From the NCBI RefSeq assembly GCF_029581355.1, contig NZ_CP120849.1:838501-902500 (forward strand): a stretch of DNA of 64,000 nt, read 5' to 3'. The translations under genes were made by a program, and so were the position numbers. Position 1 is the stretch's first letter, and each line of letters opens with the position of its first letter. The notes beneath the pieces were generated by a model. It was not told the DNA's origin. It did not search any database and was given only the letters and a program-made list of their open reading frames with translations. This document shows, in pieces, positions 54,201-62,152 of the stretch. This stretch comes from Parabacteroides chongii (GTDB lineage Bacteria > Bacteroidota > Bacteroidia > Bacteroidales > Tannerellaceae).

Positions 54201-54684
54201 GATAATCATCGAACGTCGTCACCTTCAAAGAGGCACCGGCAGCAGAAGCCACTGATTCCATCTCTTTCGGTGCAGTCGCATCCGTCAGGAAGTAATAGCC
54301 ATAATCGGAATAGGGATTATTGGTATGGACAAAACTCTTCGATTCCTGGTCGTACGTCCAGTTGATAACACCGCAACCATAGAACAGGAGATAATCGTCA
54401 CCACGCCAGACCGGCACGGCAGGCACATCGTCTATATACGGATTCGAGAAATTTTCGTCCAGCATACAACCACCGTAACCGTGTACGGAAACCTTAGCCG
54501 GATCCGAAAATCCCATCCCGCGAAGGTCTGCATATGTTAGTTTATAAATTCCCCGGTCTTCGACCTGTATTTTCACCCATTTCCCGGACGATAAAGCAGA
54601 GCTGGCTGCATATTTGCTACCATCCGCCCAGACAGAAGTAAAAAAGCAGATACTTATTATGAATGTATATAATAGTCGTAACAT
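51295..54684 (-). CDS. porU: Type IX secretion sortase PorU
   Basis: 1129 aa from ATG 54684 (signal peptide MLRLLYTFIISICFFTSVWA). The in-frame extension to 54723 merely translates hairpin repeat D and is rejected. The C25 (gingipain-type) peptidase core at ~390-780 carries the catalytic His in NYTGHGNTTSW and Cys in ITATCDFCRFD. The C-terminus (~1040-1129, VYDMMGRLQWKH and LRPGVYIYRA) is itself a T9SS-type sorting domain, as expected of PorU. It cleaves the C-terminal signal of secreted proteins and attaches them to A-LPS-like lipid. The surface proteins at 26134 and 56320 are candidate clients. Confidence 0.92.
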   Translation of the reverse strand: MLRLLYTFIISICFFTSVWADGSKYAASSALSSGKWVKIQVEDRGIYKLTYADLRGMGFSDPAKVSVHGYGGCMLDENFSNPYIDDVPAVPVWRGDDYLLFYGCGVINWTYDQESKSFVHTNNPYSDYGYYFLTDATAPKEMESVASAAGASLKVTTFDDYLLHEKDLVSVNNSGRELFGEAMDMTLSRDFSFTGITGITNDDGKVTLRFIAKPITGTGSVSMSVDGEKLLERTIANANGKYDTYVMARPVYQVVDWKGDKSSSVKVNVRYGKLGDKNVHLDFIRLQMKRELQPYGVCTFFRSLASVNNASRFTVQNANANTLVFDVTDKLNPKRMETELSGSELTFSIPAGTLREFALVQRNQTFPTPKVIGEVANQDLHALPQTDMIIIAQPGLASQAERLAEAHRTRDGLTVQVVAPEAIYNEFSSGTPDATAYRRFMKMFYDRRTSEADAPKYLLLFGDGAFDNRFITSSWKNVTTSNMLLTYQTEESLDEESFVIDDYFGFLDDSNNGKGLSSMRLDIGIGRFPVRTQAEASNMVDKVISYMDNKDTGSWKNNVCFVADDGNSADSYMTDHASQADQLGEYINESHPEFLVNKIYFDSYKKDVSAGLATYPDVKTNIQKQLKNGLLLINYTGHGNTTSWSDEKVLTESDITKSTYKRLPIWITATCDFCRFDAPVTSAGEQVFLNKVSGGIGLFTTTRVAYSSPNFTINQMLIRNLFEKKNGRRLTLGEVMKQTKRDLSASRYKLGFSLIGDPALKLAYPEYRMQVTTINGNPVTDEPVAFKALQKITVEGEVLNADGNIATDFTGLLNPTVLDSRVSYETLDNNKTGKTFKYTDYSNILFVGNDSVRAGKFSFTFTVPKDISYSNEFGKMNLYASDETNNLEAQGAYLNYRVGGTDDNAEDDSDGPEIRSLYMNDSTFVSGGPVNTTPFFVARLWDKSGVNITGSSIGHDMMLIVDGDPSLSFNLNSYYELIPGTDGEGIVKYLLPALAPGMHTAEFKVWDIQNNSTTYDFEFEVVEGLKPYLLELTATPSPAREQVEFHLFHNRPESQLTVGIMVYDMMGRLQWKHQETGASELFKSYTVTWDLTNNRGGRLRPGVYIYRAAISSGGSKEATDAKKLIILAQ

Positions 54685-54692
54685 ACTTGTTT

Positions 54693-54769
54693 CAATTGAC
54701 AATTGACAGTTGACAATTGACAATTATTTGTACCATCTATTAATTATCAATTATCAATTGTCAATTGTC
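54693..54769. repeat. Heptamer-arm hairpin repeat D
   Basis: Left arm ~54693-54726 of CAATTGA/CAGTTGA units, right arm ~54741-54769 of TAATTAT/CAATTGT units. Occupies the gap between the FAH-family gene and porU within a probable operon. Confidence 0.85.
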
Positions 54770-54771
54770 CA

Positions 54772-55386
54772 TTATTTAATATGGAAATCAAGTAGCTTCT
54801 GTTCACCGATATACCCTTGCAAATGATCATTGATGCTAACGGGTCCCACACCTACCGGTGTTCCTGTAAAAATCAAATCACCTATCTTCAAGGTAAAGAA
54901 ACGGCTCACATAAGCGATAATCCTGTCGACCGGGAAAAGCATATCAGAGGTATTCCCCTCCTGCACTTTCTGACCGTTTATATCCAGATGAAACGGGATA
55001 CGGTTGATATCCCCCACTCTGTCCAAAGGTACAAACGTTCCGACAACAGCCGAATTATCAAAAGCTTTACTGATCTCCCAGGGTAATCCTTTCGCACGCA
55101 GCTCTCTTTGCAGATCACGGGCGGTAAAATCGATACCGACAGTTACTTCATTATAGTAACGATGTGCAAAACGTTCGGCGATATTCTTACCCAGCCGGTC
55201 TATCTTTACAACGATCTCCGTTTCATAATGTATTTCCGAAGAAAAATCGGGAATAAAAAACGGTTTTCCATCCTTCAACAGGGAGGAGTCGGATTTCATA
55301 AAGATAGTAGGCTCCGATAATTCTAACGAATGATGCAGCTCTTTATTGTGCTCTGCATAATTCATTCCTACTGCTATAATCTTCAT
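54772..55386 (-). CDS. Fumarylacetoacetate hydrolase-family protein
   Basis: 204 aa, the short single-domain FAH type. N-terminus MKIIAVGMNYAEHNKEL and metal ligands in SEIHYETEIVVKI and VGIDFTARDLQ, then GDLIFTGTPVGVGPV. Members cleave or decarboxylate beta-keto acids such as acylpyruvates or oxaloacetate; the specific substrate here is unknown. It starts 1 bp before the end region of rex (rex stop at 55388), so they are co-transcribed. Confidence 0.9.
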   Translation of the reverse strand: MKIIAVGMNYAEHNKELHHSLELSEPTIFMKSDSSLLKDGKPFFIPDFSSEIHYETEIVVKIDRLGKNIAERFAHRYYNEVTVGIDFTARDLQRELRAKGLPWEISKAFDNSAVVGTFVPLDRVGDINRIPFHLDINGQKVQEGNTSDMLFPVDRIIAYVSRFFTLKIGDLIFTGTPVGVGPVSINDHLQGYIGEQKLLDFHIK

Positions 55387-55387
55387 T

Positions 55388-56038
55388 TCAGTGATTAATT
55401 GAGTTCAAACGATTAAACATGACTGCCAGATGGGCATACATGGAAGTATTCTGTACCACAATATGTTCCGGGACACGGATACGGAACGGGGTAAAGTTCC
55501 ACAGCGCTTTGATACCTCCGGCAATAATCTGTTCAGTCACCTCTTGTGCCTTGTCTACAGGCACGGTAATAACACCTATCGTCGCCCCGAACTCTTTCTG
55601 TTTGGCAGGGAAATCATCCAAATGGAAAACCGGAATACCATTCACAACCGTACCTGCCAGTTCCTTGCGGACATCAAAGCCGGCAACAATCTCCAGTCCG
55701 TACTGATTCAACCCGGTATCCTGCAACAGAGCTGCTCCCAAACTACCGACACCGAATAAAAAAGCCTTGTGTTGTGCAGTAAAACCCAAAAAATCTTCCA
55801 ACACATCAACAAGTGCGCAAATATCATAACCTACCCTGGTTTTCCCCGAAATATTTACAAACGAAAGATCTTTCGCCACCTGGCTGGGATCTACATTAAT
55901 TTCTTTAGCAATCTGGGTAGATGATACAAACGTCTCTCCCTTGCCTTTCATCAGTTTCAGAAAAGCAAGATACCAAGGTAGTCTCCGAAGCGTCGGCTCA
56001 GGAATTTTCCAGGCTTGTTTTAATTCATCATTAGCCAT
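55388..56038 (-). CDS. rex: Redox-sensing transcriptional repressor Rex
   Basis: 216 aa. N-terminal winged helix (~10-85, STQIAKEINVDPSQVAKDLSFV) for DNA binding and C-terminal Rossmann domain (~90-205, LFGVGSLGAALL) that senses NADH/NAD+. Rex represses fermentative and respiratory genes when NADH is low. First gene of the rex-FAH-porU-porV-ispF series. Confidence 0.95.
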   Translation of the reverse strand: MANDELKQAWKIPEPTLRRLPWYLAFLKLMKGKGETFVSSTQIAKEINVDPSQVAKDLSFVNISGKTRVGYDICALVDVLEDFLGFTAQHKAFLFGVGSLGAALLQDTGLNQYGLEIVAGFDVRKELAGTVVNGIPVFHLDDFPAKQKEFGATIGVITVPVDKAQEVTEQIIAGGIKALWNFTPFRIRVPEHIVVQNTSMYAHLAVMFNRLNSINH

Positions 56039-56124
56039 TATTCTTATTCATAATTAATGTAGCTTACAAAAGTACAACTTTTTTCTTTCTTAGCTAGTTT
56101 ACCGGGGATTTTATATAATAAGAA

Positions 56125-56151
56125 AGCCCGGCAGATAAACTCCGCCGGGCT
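56125..56151. terminator. Terminator between surface-protein gene 2 and rex
   Basis: AGCCCGGC (56125-56132) pairs with GCCGGGCT (56144-56151). T-rich tracts follow on both strands (CTGTTTTTG on plus; TTCTTATTATATAAAA on minus). On the minus strand it closes the surface-protein transcript before rex. The bases 56164-56319 to its right match the 3' flank of gene 1. Confidence 0.8.
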
Positions 56152-56319
56152 CTGTTTTTGTCTGTCTTCTCTCTTCACAGAGGTAGAACAGAAGAACTTT
56201 ATTTCATTACTTTAGTATTAATATCTACCACCTGTTCGCCCTCACGGGGTACTTTGTGTAAGGATGTCCTTACAACACATGGTAAACAATTTAGAATTAT
56301 TTTGATTATAAATTATTTC

Positions 56320-59300
56320 TTATTTTACGATTGCTTTAACAGCAGCTTCGCCTTCGACAGCAACTACAACCACACCGGCAGGAGCAGAGATTGTAGCTTC
56401 ATCAGAAGAAACAACTATGTTAGCAATTGTCTGACCAAGTACGTTGCTGATAGCAACATTCTTACCGGCAGCTCCCTTCACAATGATAGCGCCGTTAGCT
56501 GCTACAACCTTGATTGAAGATGTGTTAATGTTTTCGTTAGCAACTGTTTCGTCCGGATCAACCAAGAAACGAGTGGCACCTTCAATGTCGGAACCTAATG
56601 TCAGCTGGTTGTTGATCTGGATCAAATAACCGTTAGTTTTGTTACGAATTACATACGTACCATCTTCATCTCCTGATTCAATTACCTGGAATTTGAAGTT
56701 GTTCAAACCACCTACAACACCAGTTACTTTATTTGCCTTTTCTGCAACCTTAGTCTGCTTACCGTCGACTACAGTCTGCAAAGTATCAGAGTTGATACCG
56801 GCTGCCGCCTTAAAGATCAGACGCGTCTGATACTTGTCGTTACCATTGGCAAATGTATACTTCTGCCAATTGGTTACACGCTTACTATCAGCTGAGTCTT
56901 TTGCAAAATACAGGAAGTGACGAGCATTATCCACCATTTTAGAGATATAGAATGAAGGAACATTCGTATCTGTATCTACTGTATCCAATCTGAATGTCAT
57001 CTTATCGAACGGATTCAGAATACCGTTTTTATCTTCGTTCATATAAAGAGCTCCGAAACCGTCTTTTTCGTTGAATTCAGTTTCCTGCGGAACAGGATTC
57101 AATGTACCATATACTTTTTCTGCAACTAAGAAAGTCTTAACCGGCATATTTGCCATAACTTGATAGTCATAATAATAACCATATACCCATGCACGAACAT
57201 CTACGTTTTCATCTTCTGCAACTTCACCAGATTGCAACTCCGAACTAACTAACAAGACATTTTGTGAGCGAGGACTCTGGAAATTGTTAGCAGGGGTAGT
57301 TGTTGCAAATACAGATACAGAACCATCTACATTGTATTTGATAATGTGTTCAGCTTCTGTTTTTGATAAGTTACCTGTATTCAGATAATATTCATCAGTT
57401 TCATCCGGTGCAAACAGTCTTATATTGTAAGAATAGAAAGCAACAGTATCTTTCTTAGTCTGAGCAGTTACAACTCTATCGTTTGCGATATAGATGAAGT
57501 CATTCAGGATATAAGATACTTTGTCTTCTTTGGGTGCTGCAGTTTTCTTTACACGAATCAGTTCAAACTGGTCAGCAGTCTTAGAGGTTACAACTCCATT
57601 TGCAGCTTTTGTAAAGTCGTATTCACCGGTCTTTTTATCTCTCGGAACGGCAGCATACAATCTATCGTCAGCTTCAGCGGTCTTAGCGAATTCGAAAGTA
57701 AACAAGCCTTGTTCGCTCTGGGCAGTTTCGAATGTAGCGAATTTATCTACATTTTCTTTCTTGATCAACTCCACCTGCATACCTCTGATTTCTTTATCTT
57801 TCAGAACAAGTTTTCCATTTTCCGTATAAGCCACCTGCAATTTCTGATCACGTGTCAAACCATCAGGAAGCGACGGATAAATTGTATAAACATTTTCACC
57901 CAGTTCTTCTTCATCATACAGTACTACCGATACAGACGCTTTTGTCAGACGATTTGTAATCTTAACAGTTTCATAGTTATCGTCATCATCATTATCAGCA
58001 ACACCTGTAACAACAAACTGATACAACGGATCGTTTTCGTTAGCTCCGTCGTTTACACTTGGCATAGCAGCAAATGTAAAGCTACCATTAGACTCAAGGG
58101 TCAGATACTGACCATACTCAGAAACTTCTTCATTGGCAGCTTCTTCTGCACCGCTGACAAACTTGATAGCATAGATAGCCGGAGTTGCATCATTGTTCAA
58201 CAGTTCTTTCACGTCTGCGATAGTTGTTGAAGGAACAGCTTTTACTTTTACAGCGTTACCGTTAGTTACCAGATAAACAAATTCTTCTGTTGTATCAACA
58301 TTGTCGTTGTTGGTATTAGGTATTTTACCAATAGTGACTTTTTTGAAATATTCATGTTTGTCATCACCTTTCTTATCCAAACGGGCATTGGCAACAGACA
58401 AGCTATATTCGTCATTCTTTGACAACGGGTTGATTTCTGTGATTGTGAAACATGCGTTACCAACGAATACTTCATCCTTTTTGGAGTCCATATTAGCGTT
58501 ATACTTTTCATTATTCTTAGCCGTTTCAGCATCATAGTAATTCATGTCGCTACCTTTCACAGTAGTCAATGTAAAACCTTTACCATCTTCACGTTTTGTA
58601 TTCGTGATTGTAGTGAAGTCCTGCGGATCGATAGCCAAGAAAGTCATTTTTTGGAACAATTCCTTTTCGGCCGCGTTATCAATAATGTTATCTTCCAGAA
58701 TAGCTTTTCCTTCTTCTGTTTTAGCCAATTCTTTCCAAGAATCTCCTGTTGCCAAATAGATACCTGCCGGGATTTCAAAATAGTTACCACTTTGGTCTTC
58801 CCAACCGATAGAGTCACCAGTTGCAGCCTGTGCACCAGCCAACTTCACTCTGAAAGCTCTCAAATCCAAGTCTTTGAAGATGTTGTCGATTACCGTTTCA
58901 CCATCAGGGAATGTGAATTGGAAGCCTTTACCACCTTTCTGGTCGTTCAGTTCATCGACTACATCAACAACTCTGTCTTCCATAGTAACAATAAGGAGGC
59001 TTGCAGATGTACCGCCACCAACACCAATACCGCCACTTACATCAGTAGTATTACCTTCTTCCACCATGAAATTATTTGCTCCACAACTAGCCGGTTGATA
59101 ATAAAGGGGATCTTTTTGATTAAAACGCGCACAAATATTATCATAAGTTGCAAAGTAAGTACCTTTATCATCTTTATGATAAGTCGCAGAAGTGTACGAG
59201 CCTCCAGCTTCAGTTACAACGGAATACTGTCCCCCCTTGGTACTAATAGTCACAAAGTCCCCTGTATTAGCACTTTGTAAGCTATAATAATATTTAGGAG

Positions 59301-59643
59301 CATCAGGAGTTCCCATTATATGCTCTTTGATATTCCAAACAGCAGCATCTTCAGCATCATCGTTTCCTGCATCCTTAAGCTCACTAAGTTTTTTTACCGT
59401 ATAAGTTAATGTACCATTTTGGTCTTTTGTAGCCAAAATAACAAGATCTTGTTCATCAATCTCACCAATTGTACCACCATCACGAAGAAGAATAACATTA
59501 TCCATCTGTCGAGAATCATCGGCTTTGATTTCAACCAGCTTCAGTGGTTTCCCATTCAGCATAACAGCATCCTGAGCACTAACAAACGACGAACCTGCAA
59601 CCAGCATACCCGCCATCATAAGCGTAGAAAACTTTTTGTTCAT
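56320..59643 (-). CDS. Giant secreted surface protein 2 (S-layer-like, DUF6383-type C-terminus)
   Basis: 1107 aa from ATG 59643 (signal peptide MNKKFSTLMMAGMLVAGSSF, cleavage near FVSAQ). The start is fixed by the identical MNKKFSTL beginning of gene 1; a 38-residue extension would run into the switch. The middle is acidic, rich in Asp, Glu, Asn and Thr, without enzyme motifs, and holds D-S/T-x sites such as GDSIG, SDTLQ and KDTVAF. The C-terminal ~65 residues (IKVVAANGAIIVKGAAGK to GEAAVKAIVK) match gene 1. Middle regions of the two differ strongly, as expected for antigenically distinct surface layers. Promoter on an invertible segment, facing away here. Confidence 0.75.
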   Translation of the reverse strand: MNKKFSTLMMAGMLVAGSSFVSAQDAVMLNGKPLKLVEIKADDSRQMDNVILLRDGGTIGEIDEQDLVILATKDQNGTLTYTVKKLSELKDAGNDDAEDAAVWNIKEHIMGTPDAPKYYYSLQSANTGDFVTISTKGGQYSVVTEAGGSYTSATYHKDDKGTYFATYDNICARFNQKDPLYYQPASCGANNFMVEEGNTTDVSGGIGVGGGTSASLLIVTMEDRVVDVVDELNDQKGGKGFQFTFPDGETVIDNIFKDLDLRAFRVKLAGAQAATGDSIGWEDQSGNYFEIPAGIYLATGDSWKELAKTEEGKAILEDNIIDNAAEKELFQKMTFLAIDPQDFTTITNTKREDGKGFTLTTVKGSDMNYYDAETAKNNEKYNANMDSKKDEVFVGNACFTITEINPLSKNDEYSLSVANARLDKKGDDKHEYFKKVTIGKIPNTNNDNVDTTEEFVYLVTNGNAVKVKAVPSTTIADVKELLNNDATPAIYAIKFVSGAEEAANEEVSEYGQYLTLESNGSFTFAAMPSVNDGANENDPLYQFVVTGVADNDDDDNYETVKITNRLTKASVSVVLYDEEELGENVYTIYPSLPDGLTRDQKLQVAYTENGKLVLKDKEIRGMQVELIKKENVDKFATFETAQSEQGLFTFEFAKTAEADDRLYAAVPRDKKTGEYDFTKAANGVVTSKTADQFELIRVKKTAAPKEDKVSYILNDFIYIANDRVVTAQTKKDTVAFYSYNIRLFAPDETDEYYLNTGNLSKTEAEHIIKYNVDGSVSVFATTTPANNFQSPRSQNVLLVSSELQSGEVAEDENVDVRAWVYGYYYDYQVMANMPVKTFLVAEKVYGTLNPVPQETEFNEKDGFGALYMNEDKNGILNPFDKMTFRLDTVDTDTNVPSFYISKMVDNARHFLYFAKDSADSKRVTNWQKYTFANGNDKYQTRLIFKAAAGINSDTLQTVVDGKQTKVAEKANKVTGVVGGLNNFKFQVIESGDEDGTYVIRNKTNGYLIQINNQLTLGSDIEGATRFLVDPDETVANENINTSSIKVVAANGAIIVKGAAGKNVAISNVLGQTIANIVVSSDEATISAPAGVVVVAVEGEAAVKAIVK

Positions 59644-59721
59644 AATCAATAAATTTAATATTAATAATAGTGTATATAAAAGTCCTTCTCGTTTGGCTCG
59701 TTTAAACTGCCCAAATACAAA

Positions 59722-59916
59722 TGACGAGTTTAAACGTTCCTTTTTTCTCGTCATCATTTAGGACTTTGTAACTGAAAGTTGTAATTTCGTACTAACTTTG
59801 CTATTCAATTGATAAGAAAGCATATAAGCAAGAAAATTTTATTTTGAAAAAGATTGGCAGTTAAAAAGAATCTAGTAACTTTGCTGGCGAGAATAAAGGA
59901 ACGTTTAAATTAGTCA
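59722..59916. repeat. Invertible promoter segment of surface-protein gene 2
   Basis: Left arm 59722-59753 and right arm 59885-59916 are 32-bp inverted copies, 28 of 32 identical, around a 131-bp core. The left arm has its own outer dyad, TGACGAG and CTCGTCA, separated by 18 bp with TTTAAACGTTCC inside. It begins 79 bp before the start codon, matching switch 1 almost to the base, and the cores align too (shared TTGATAAGAAAG at ~59808). Confidence 0.8.
59854..59883 (+). promoter_or_regulatory. Promoter inside switch 2, facing away from the gene
   Basis: TTG (59854-59856), 19-bp gap, TAACTTTG (59876-59883), one base before the right arm; identical geometry to switch 1. A second TAACTTTG at 59793-59800 lacks a -33 partner. 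Confidence 0.68.
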
Positions 59917-60429
59917 CTCATAATACCGTACATTCCTTATTATTCAAAGTATATACCAATTTACCTCTATTTTATATATCTACAAACATGCATATTTCAA
60001 TGTACGTGCGTACATTATTATATATTATTTCTCCCCATTGTGGCATCACAACTAATCTATTACATATTATCAACTGTTATTCAACGTCTTATAGATGACG
60101 CCGTAATAGAACAATGGCGTCACTCACCACTCTTCAATGCCATTGTTACGGAGCATACGACAATTAAAATCCATCCCCCTTAAAACCAAGATTAAAACAT
60201 AGGACTATTTAGGGCATTTTTCCTATACTTTATAAGCGTAAGGCATACGTTACATATTTGCAACTAGATATTTACATTTATATAAAGCATACCTTACATT
60301 TTAGGAATAATAATATTACAAAAACAAAAGTCAGCAGGAAAAAGATTAAATAGATAGAGCTTTAGGCTTAAAGTTCCGCATAAAAGCTATTAACGATAAA
60401 AAGAATAACAACTGGAGGAAAACAAAAAA
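59917..60429. other. AT-rich conserved upstream module 2
   Basis: Gene-free. It contains the dyad AATGTACGTGCGTACATT (59999-60016), a hairpin TGACGCC/GGCGTCA (60096-60122) and several GCATACCTTACAT-like repeats (~60238-60302). Order and offsets from the right arm match module 1 (dyad at +83 versus +86 bp; hairpin at +180 versus +177). Confidence 0.55.
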
Positions 60430-60461
60430 AGGTGATGCCGGAAATAACCCCGGCATCACCT
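60430..60461 (-). terminator. Terminator of pepD
   Basis: AGGTGATGCCGG pairs with CCGGCATCACCT; on the minus strand the stem is followed by TTTTTTTGTTTTCC. It lies 92 bp after the pepD stop. Confidence 0.85.
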
Positions 60462-60552
60462 CTCTATCTATTTATTTTCAAGGAATAAACCTTGTTTATC
60501 TTTTAGGTGACTCCATTAATAATGAAAAACAAAAAGATATTCCTGTTTCTTA

Positions 60553-62007
60553 TCAAATCCGCGCCAGCGTAGCCACGATGAAATCCCAAACTTTCTGTAC
60601 AGACGGAATATTCACCCGTTCGTCCGGTGAATGCGGATGCTCCAGGTCCGGTCCGATAGAGATCATATCCATGGCAGGATAAGACTCCTGGATGATGCCA
60701 CATTCCAAACCGGCATGCATTACTTTTACCGACGGCTTCTTTCCAAACAACTCTTCGTATGTCTTCTGCATCACATTCAGGATCGGAGAATTGATATTCG
60801 GCTGCCATCCGCCATAAGCACCGCCATATTCTACTTTCGCACCTGCCAGAGAGAAGACACTTTCAAGGCTGGAACATACAGATGCTTTACGGCTCTCGGA
60901 AGAACTGCGCACCAATATCTTTATTTCGATCAATTCATTCGACGACCTGACAATCGCCAGGTTGGATGAAGATTCCACCGTGCCGGGGAAATCGTTCAAC
61001 ATGCTGATCACGCCATTCTGACAACCTTCTATCGCATTGATGATATCGTCCTGAATCTCTTCCGGAATCAATGTAGCAGGCAAATCAGTCATATCCGCCA
61101 CAAAGTCAATCTTATTCTCAATACCGGCATATTCTTCACGGAACATATCCCGATAATCAGCCACCAACTCCCACAAAGCCTCCACATTGTCGCCCGGGAT
61201 CGTGATCACAGCAAACGCCTCCCGCGGAATCGCATTACGCAACGAACCGCCGTCGATAGAAGACAAGCGTGCCCCGTAATCGCAAACGGCTTCTTTCAGG
61301 AAGCGGAACATCAGTTTATTGGCATTGGCACGTCCCAGATGGATATCCACTCCGGAGTGACCGCCTTTCAGCCCTGTCAGACTCAGCTTTACAGCCACAT
61401 CGCCTTCAGGAATATACGTATCTTCTTTAAACTGGATCGAAATATTCAGGTCCGCACCGCCCGCACAACCGACAAACAGTTCGCCTTCTTCTTCCGAGTC
61501 GCAGTTGATCAATGTTTCGCCTTTCAGGAAACCGGATTTCAAACCGAAAGCGCCGTCCATTCCTTCTTCTTCGTCAATGGTAAAAAGAGCTTCGATCGGT
61601 CCGTGCTGAATAGTCGTATCTGAAAGCACCGCCATCGCCAACGAAGCACCGATACCGTTGTCGGCACCCAATGTCGTTTCGCGGGCTGTTACCCAATCAC
61701 CGTCTATATAAGCATCAATAGGATCAGTCAGAAAATCGTGTTTTACAGAGGCGTTTTTTTGGGGAACCATATCCAGATGAGACTGCAGGACAACTGTTTT
61801 GCGATCTTCCATTCCGGGAGTAGCCGGTTTACGGATCAAAACGTTTCCAATTCCGTCCCGTAGGGTTTCCAATCCCAATCCTTTTCCAAAAGCTTCCACA
61901 AAACGAGTTACTGCTTCCATATGTCCGGTAGGACGTGGAATCTGTGTAAGGTCATAGAAATAACCCCAAACATGCTGCGGGGAAAGATTCTTGATTTCTG
62001 CTGACAT
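60553..62007 (-). CDS. pepD: Aminoacyl-histidine dipeptidase (M20 family, PepD)
   Basis: 484 aa from ATG 62007 (MSAEIKNLSPQ); an in-frame start at 62031 is less likely. Zinc-peptidase motifs: LQSHLDMVPQKN (His, Asp), LGADNGIGASLA, TIDEEEGMDGAFGL (Glu pair), NCDSEEEGELFVGCAGG, and the C-terminal HAGLECGII. The lid domain is present (~200-375). Cytosolic hydrolysis of X-His dipeptides and similar. Single gene with a strong terminator. Confidence 0.94.
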   Translation of the reverse strand: MSAEIKNLSPQHVWGYFYDLTQIPRPTGHMEAVTRFVEAFGKGLGLETLRDGIGNVLIRKPATPGMEDRKTVVLQSHLDMVPQKNASVKHDFLTDPIDAYIDGDWVTARETTLGADNGIGASLAMAVLSDTTIQHGPIEALFTIDEEEGMDGAFGLKSGFLKGETLINCDSEEEGELFVGCAGGADLNISIQFKEDTYIPEGDVAVKLSLTGLKGGHSGVDIHLGRANANKLMFRFLKEAVCDYGARLSSIDGGSLRNAIPREAFAVITIPGDNVEALWELVADYRDMFREEYAGIENKIDFVADMTDLPATLIPEEIQDDIINAIEGCQNGVISMLNDFPGTVESSSNLAIVRSSNELIEIKILVRSSSESRKASVCSSLESVFSLAGAKVEYGGAYGGWQPNINSPILNVMQKTYEELFGKKPSVKVMHAGLECGIIQESYPAMDMISIGPDLEHPHSPDERVNIPSVQKVWDFIVATLARI

Positions 62008-62152
62008 AGTTTCTAAGTTGAAAGTTGGCAAATGACTGCTGACAGATAAAACTGCAACTGCCTGTTGTCAACATGATTAATAATATATTAGTAACAAACT
62101 TATTCTATAAAAAGGATAACAAACGGAATTTTTTAACAGTCGGCAGTCTTTA

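Noticed and set aside
54685..54723. N-terminal extension of PorU
   Set aside because: The 13 extra residues come from translating the hairpin repeat; a clean signal peptide starts at ATG 54684.
59644..59757. 38-residue N-terminal extension of surface protein 2
   Set aside because: It would run through the switch's left arm; MNKKFSTL at 59643 matches the start of gene 1 exactly.
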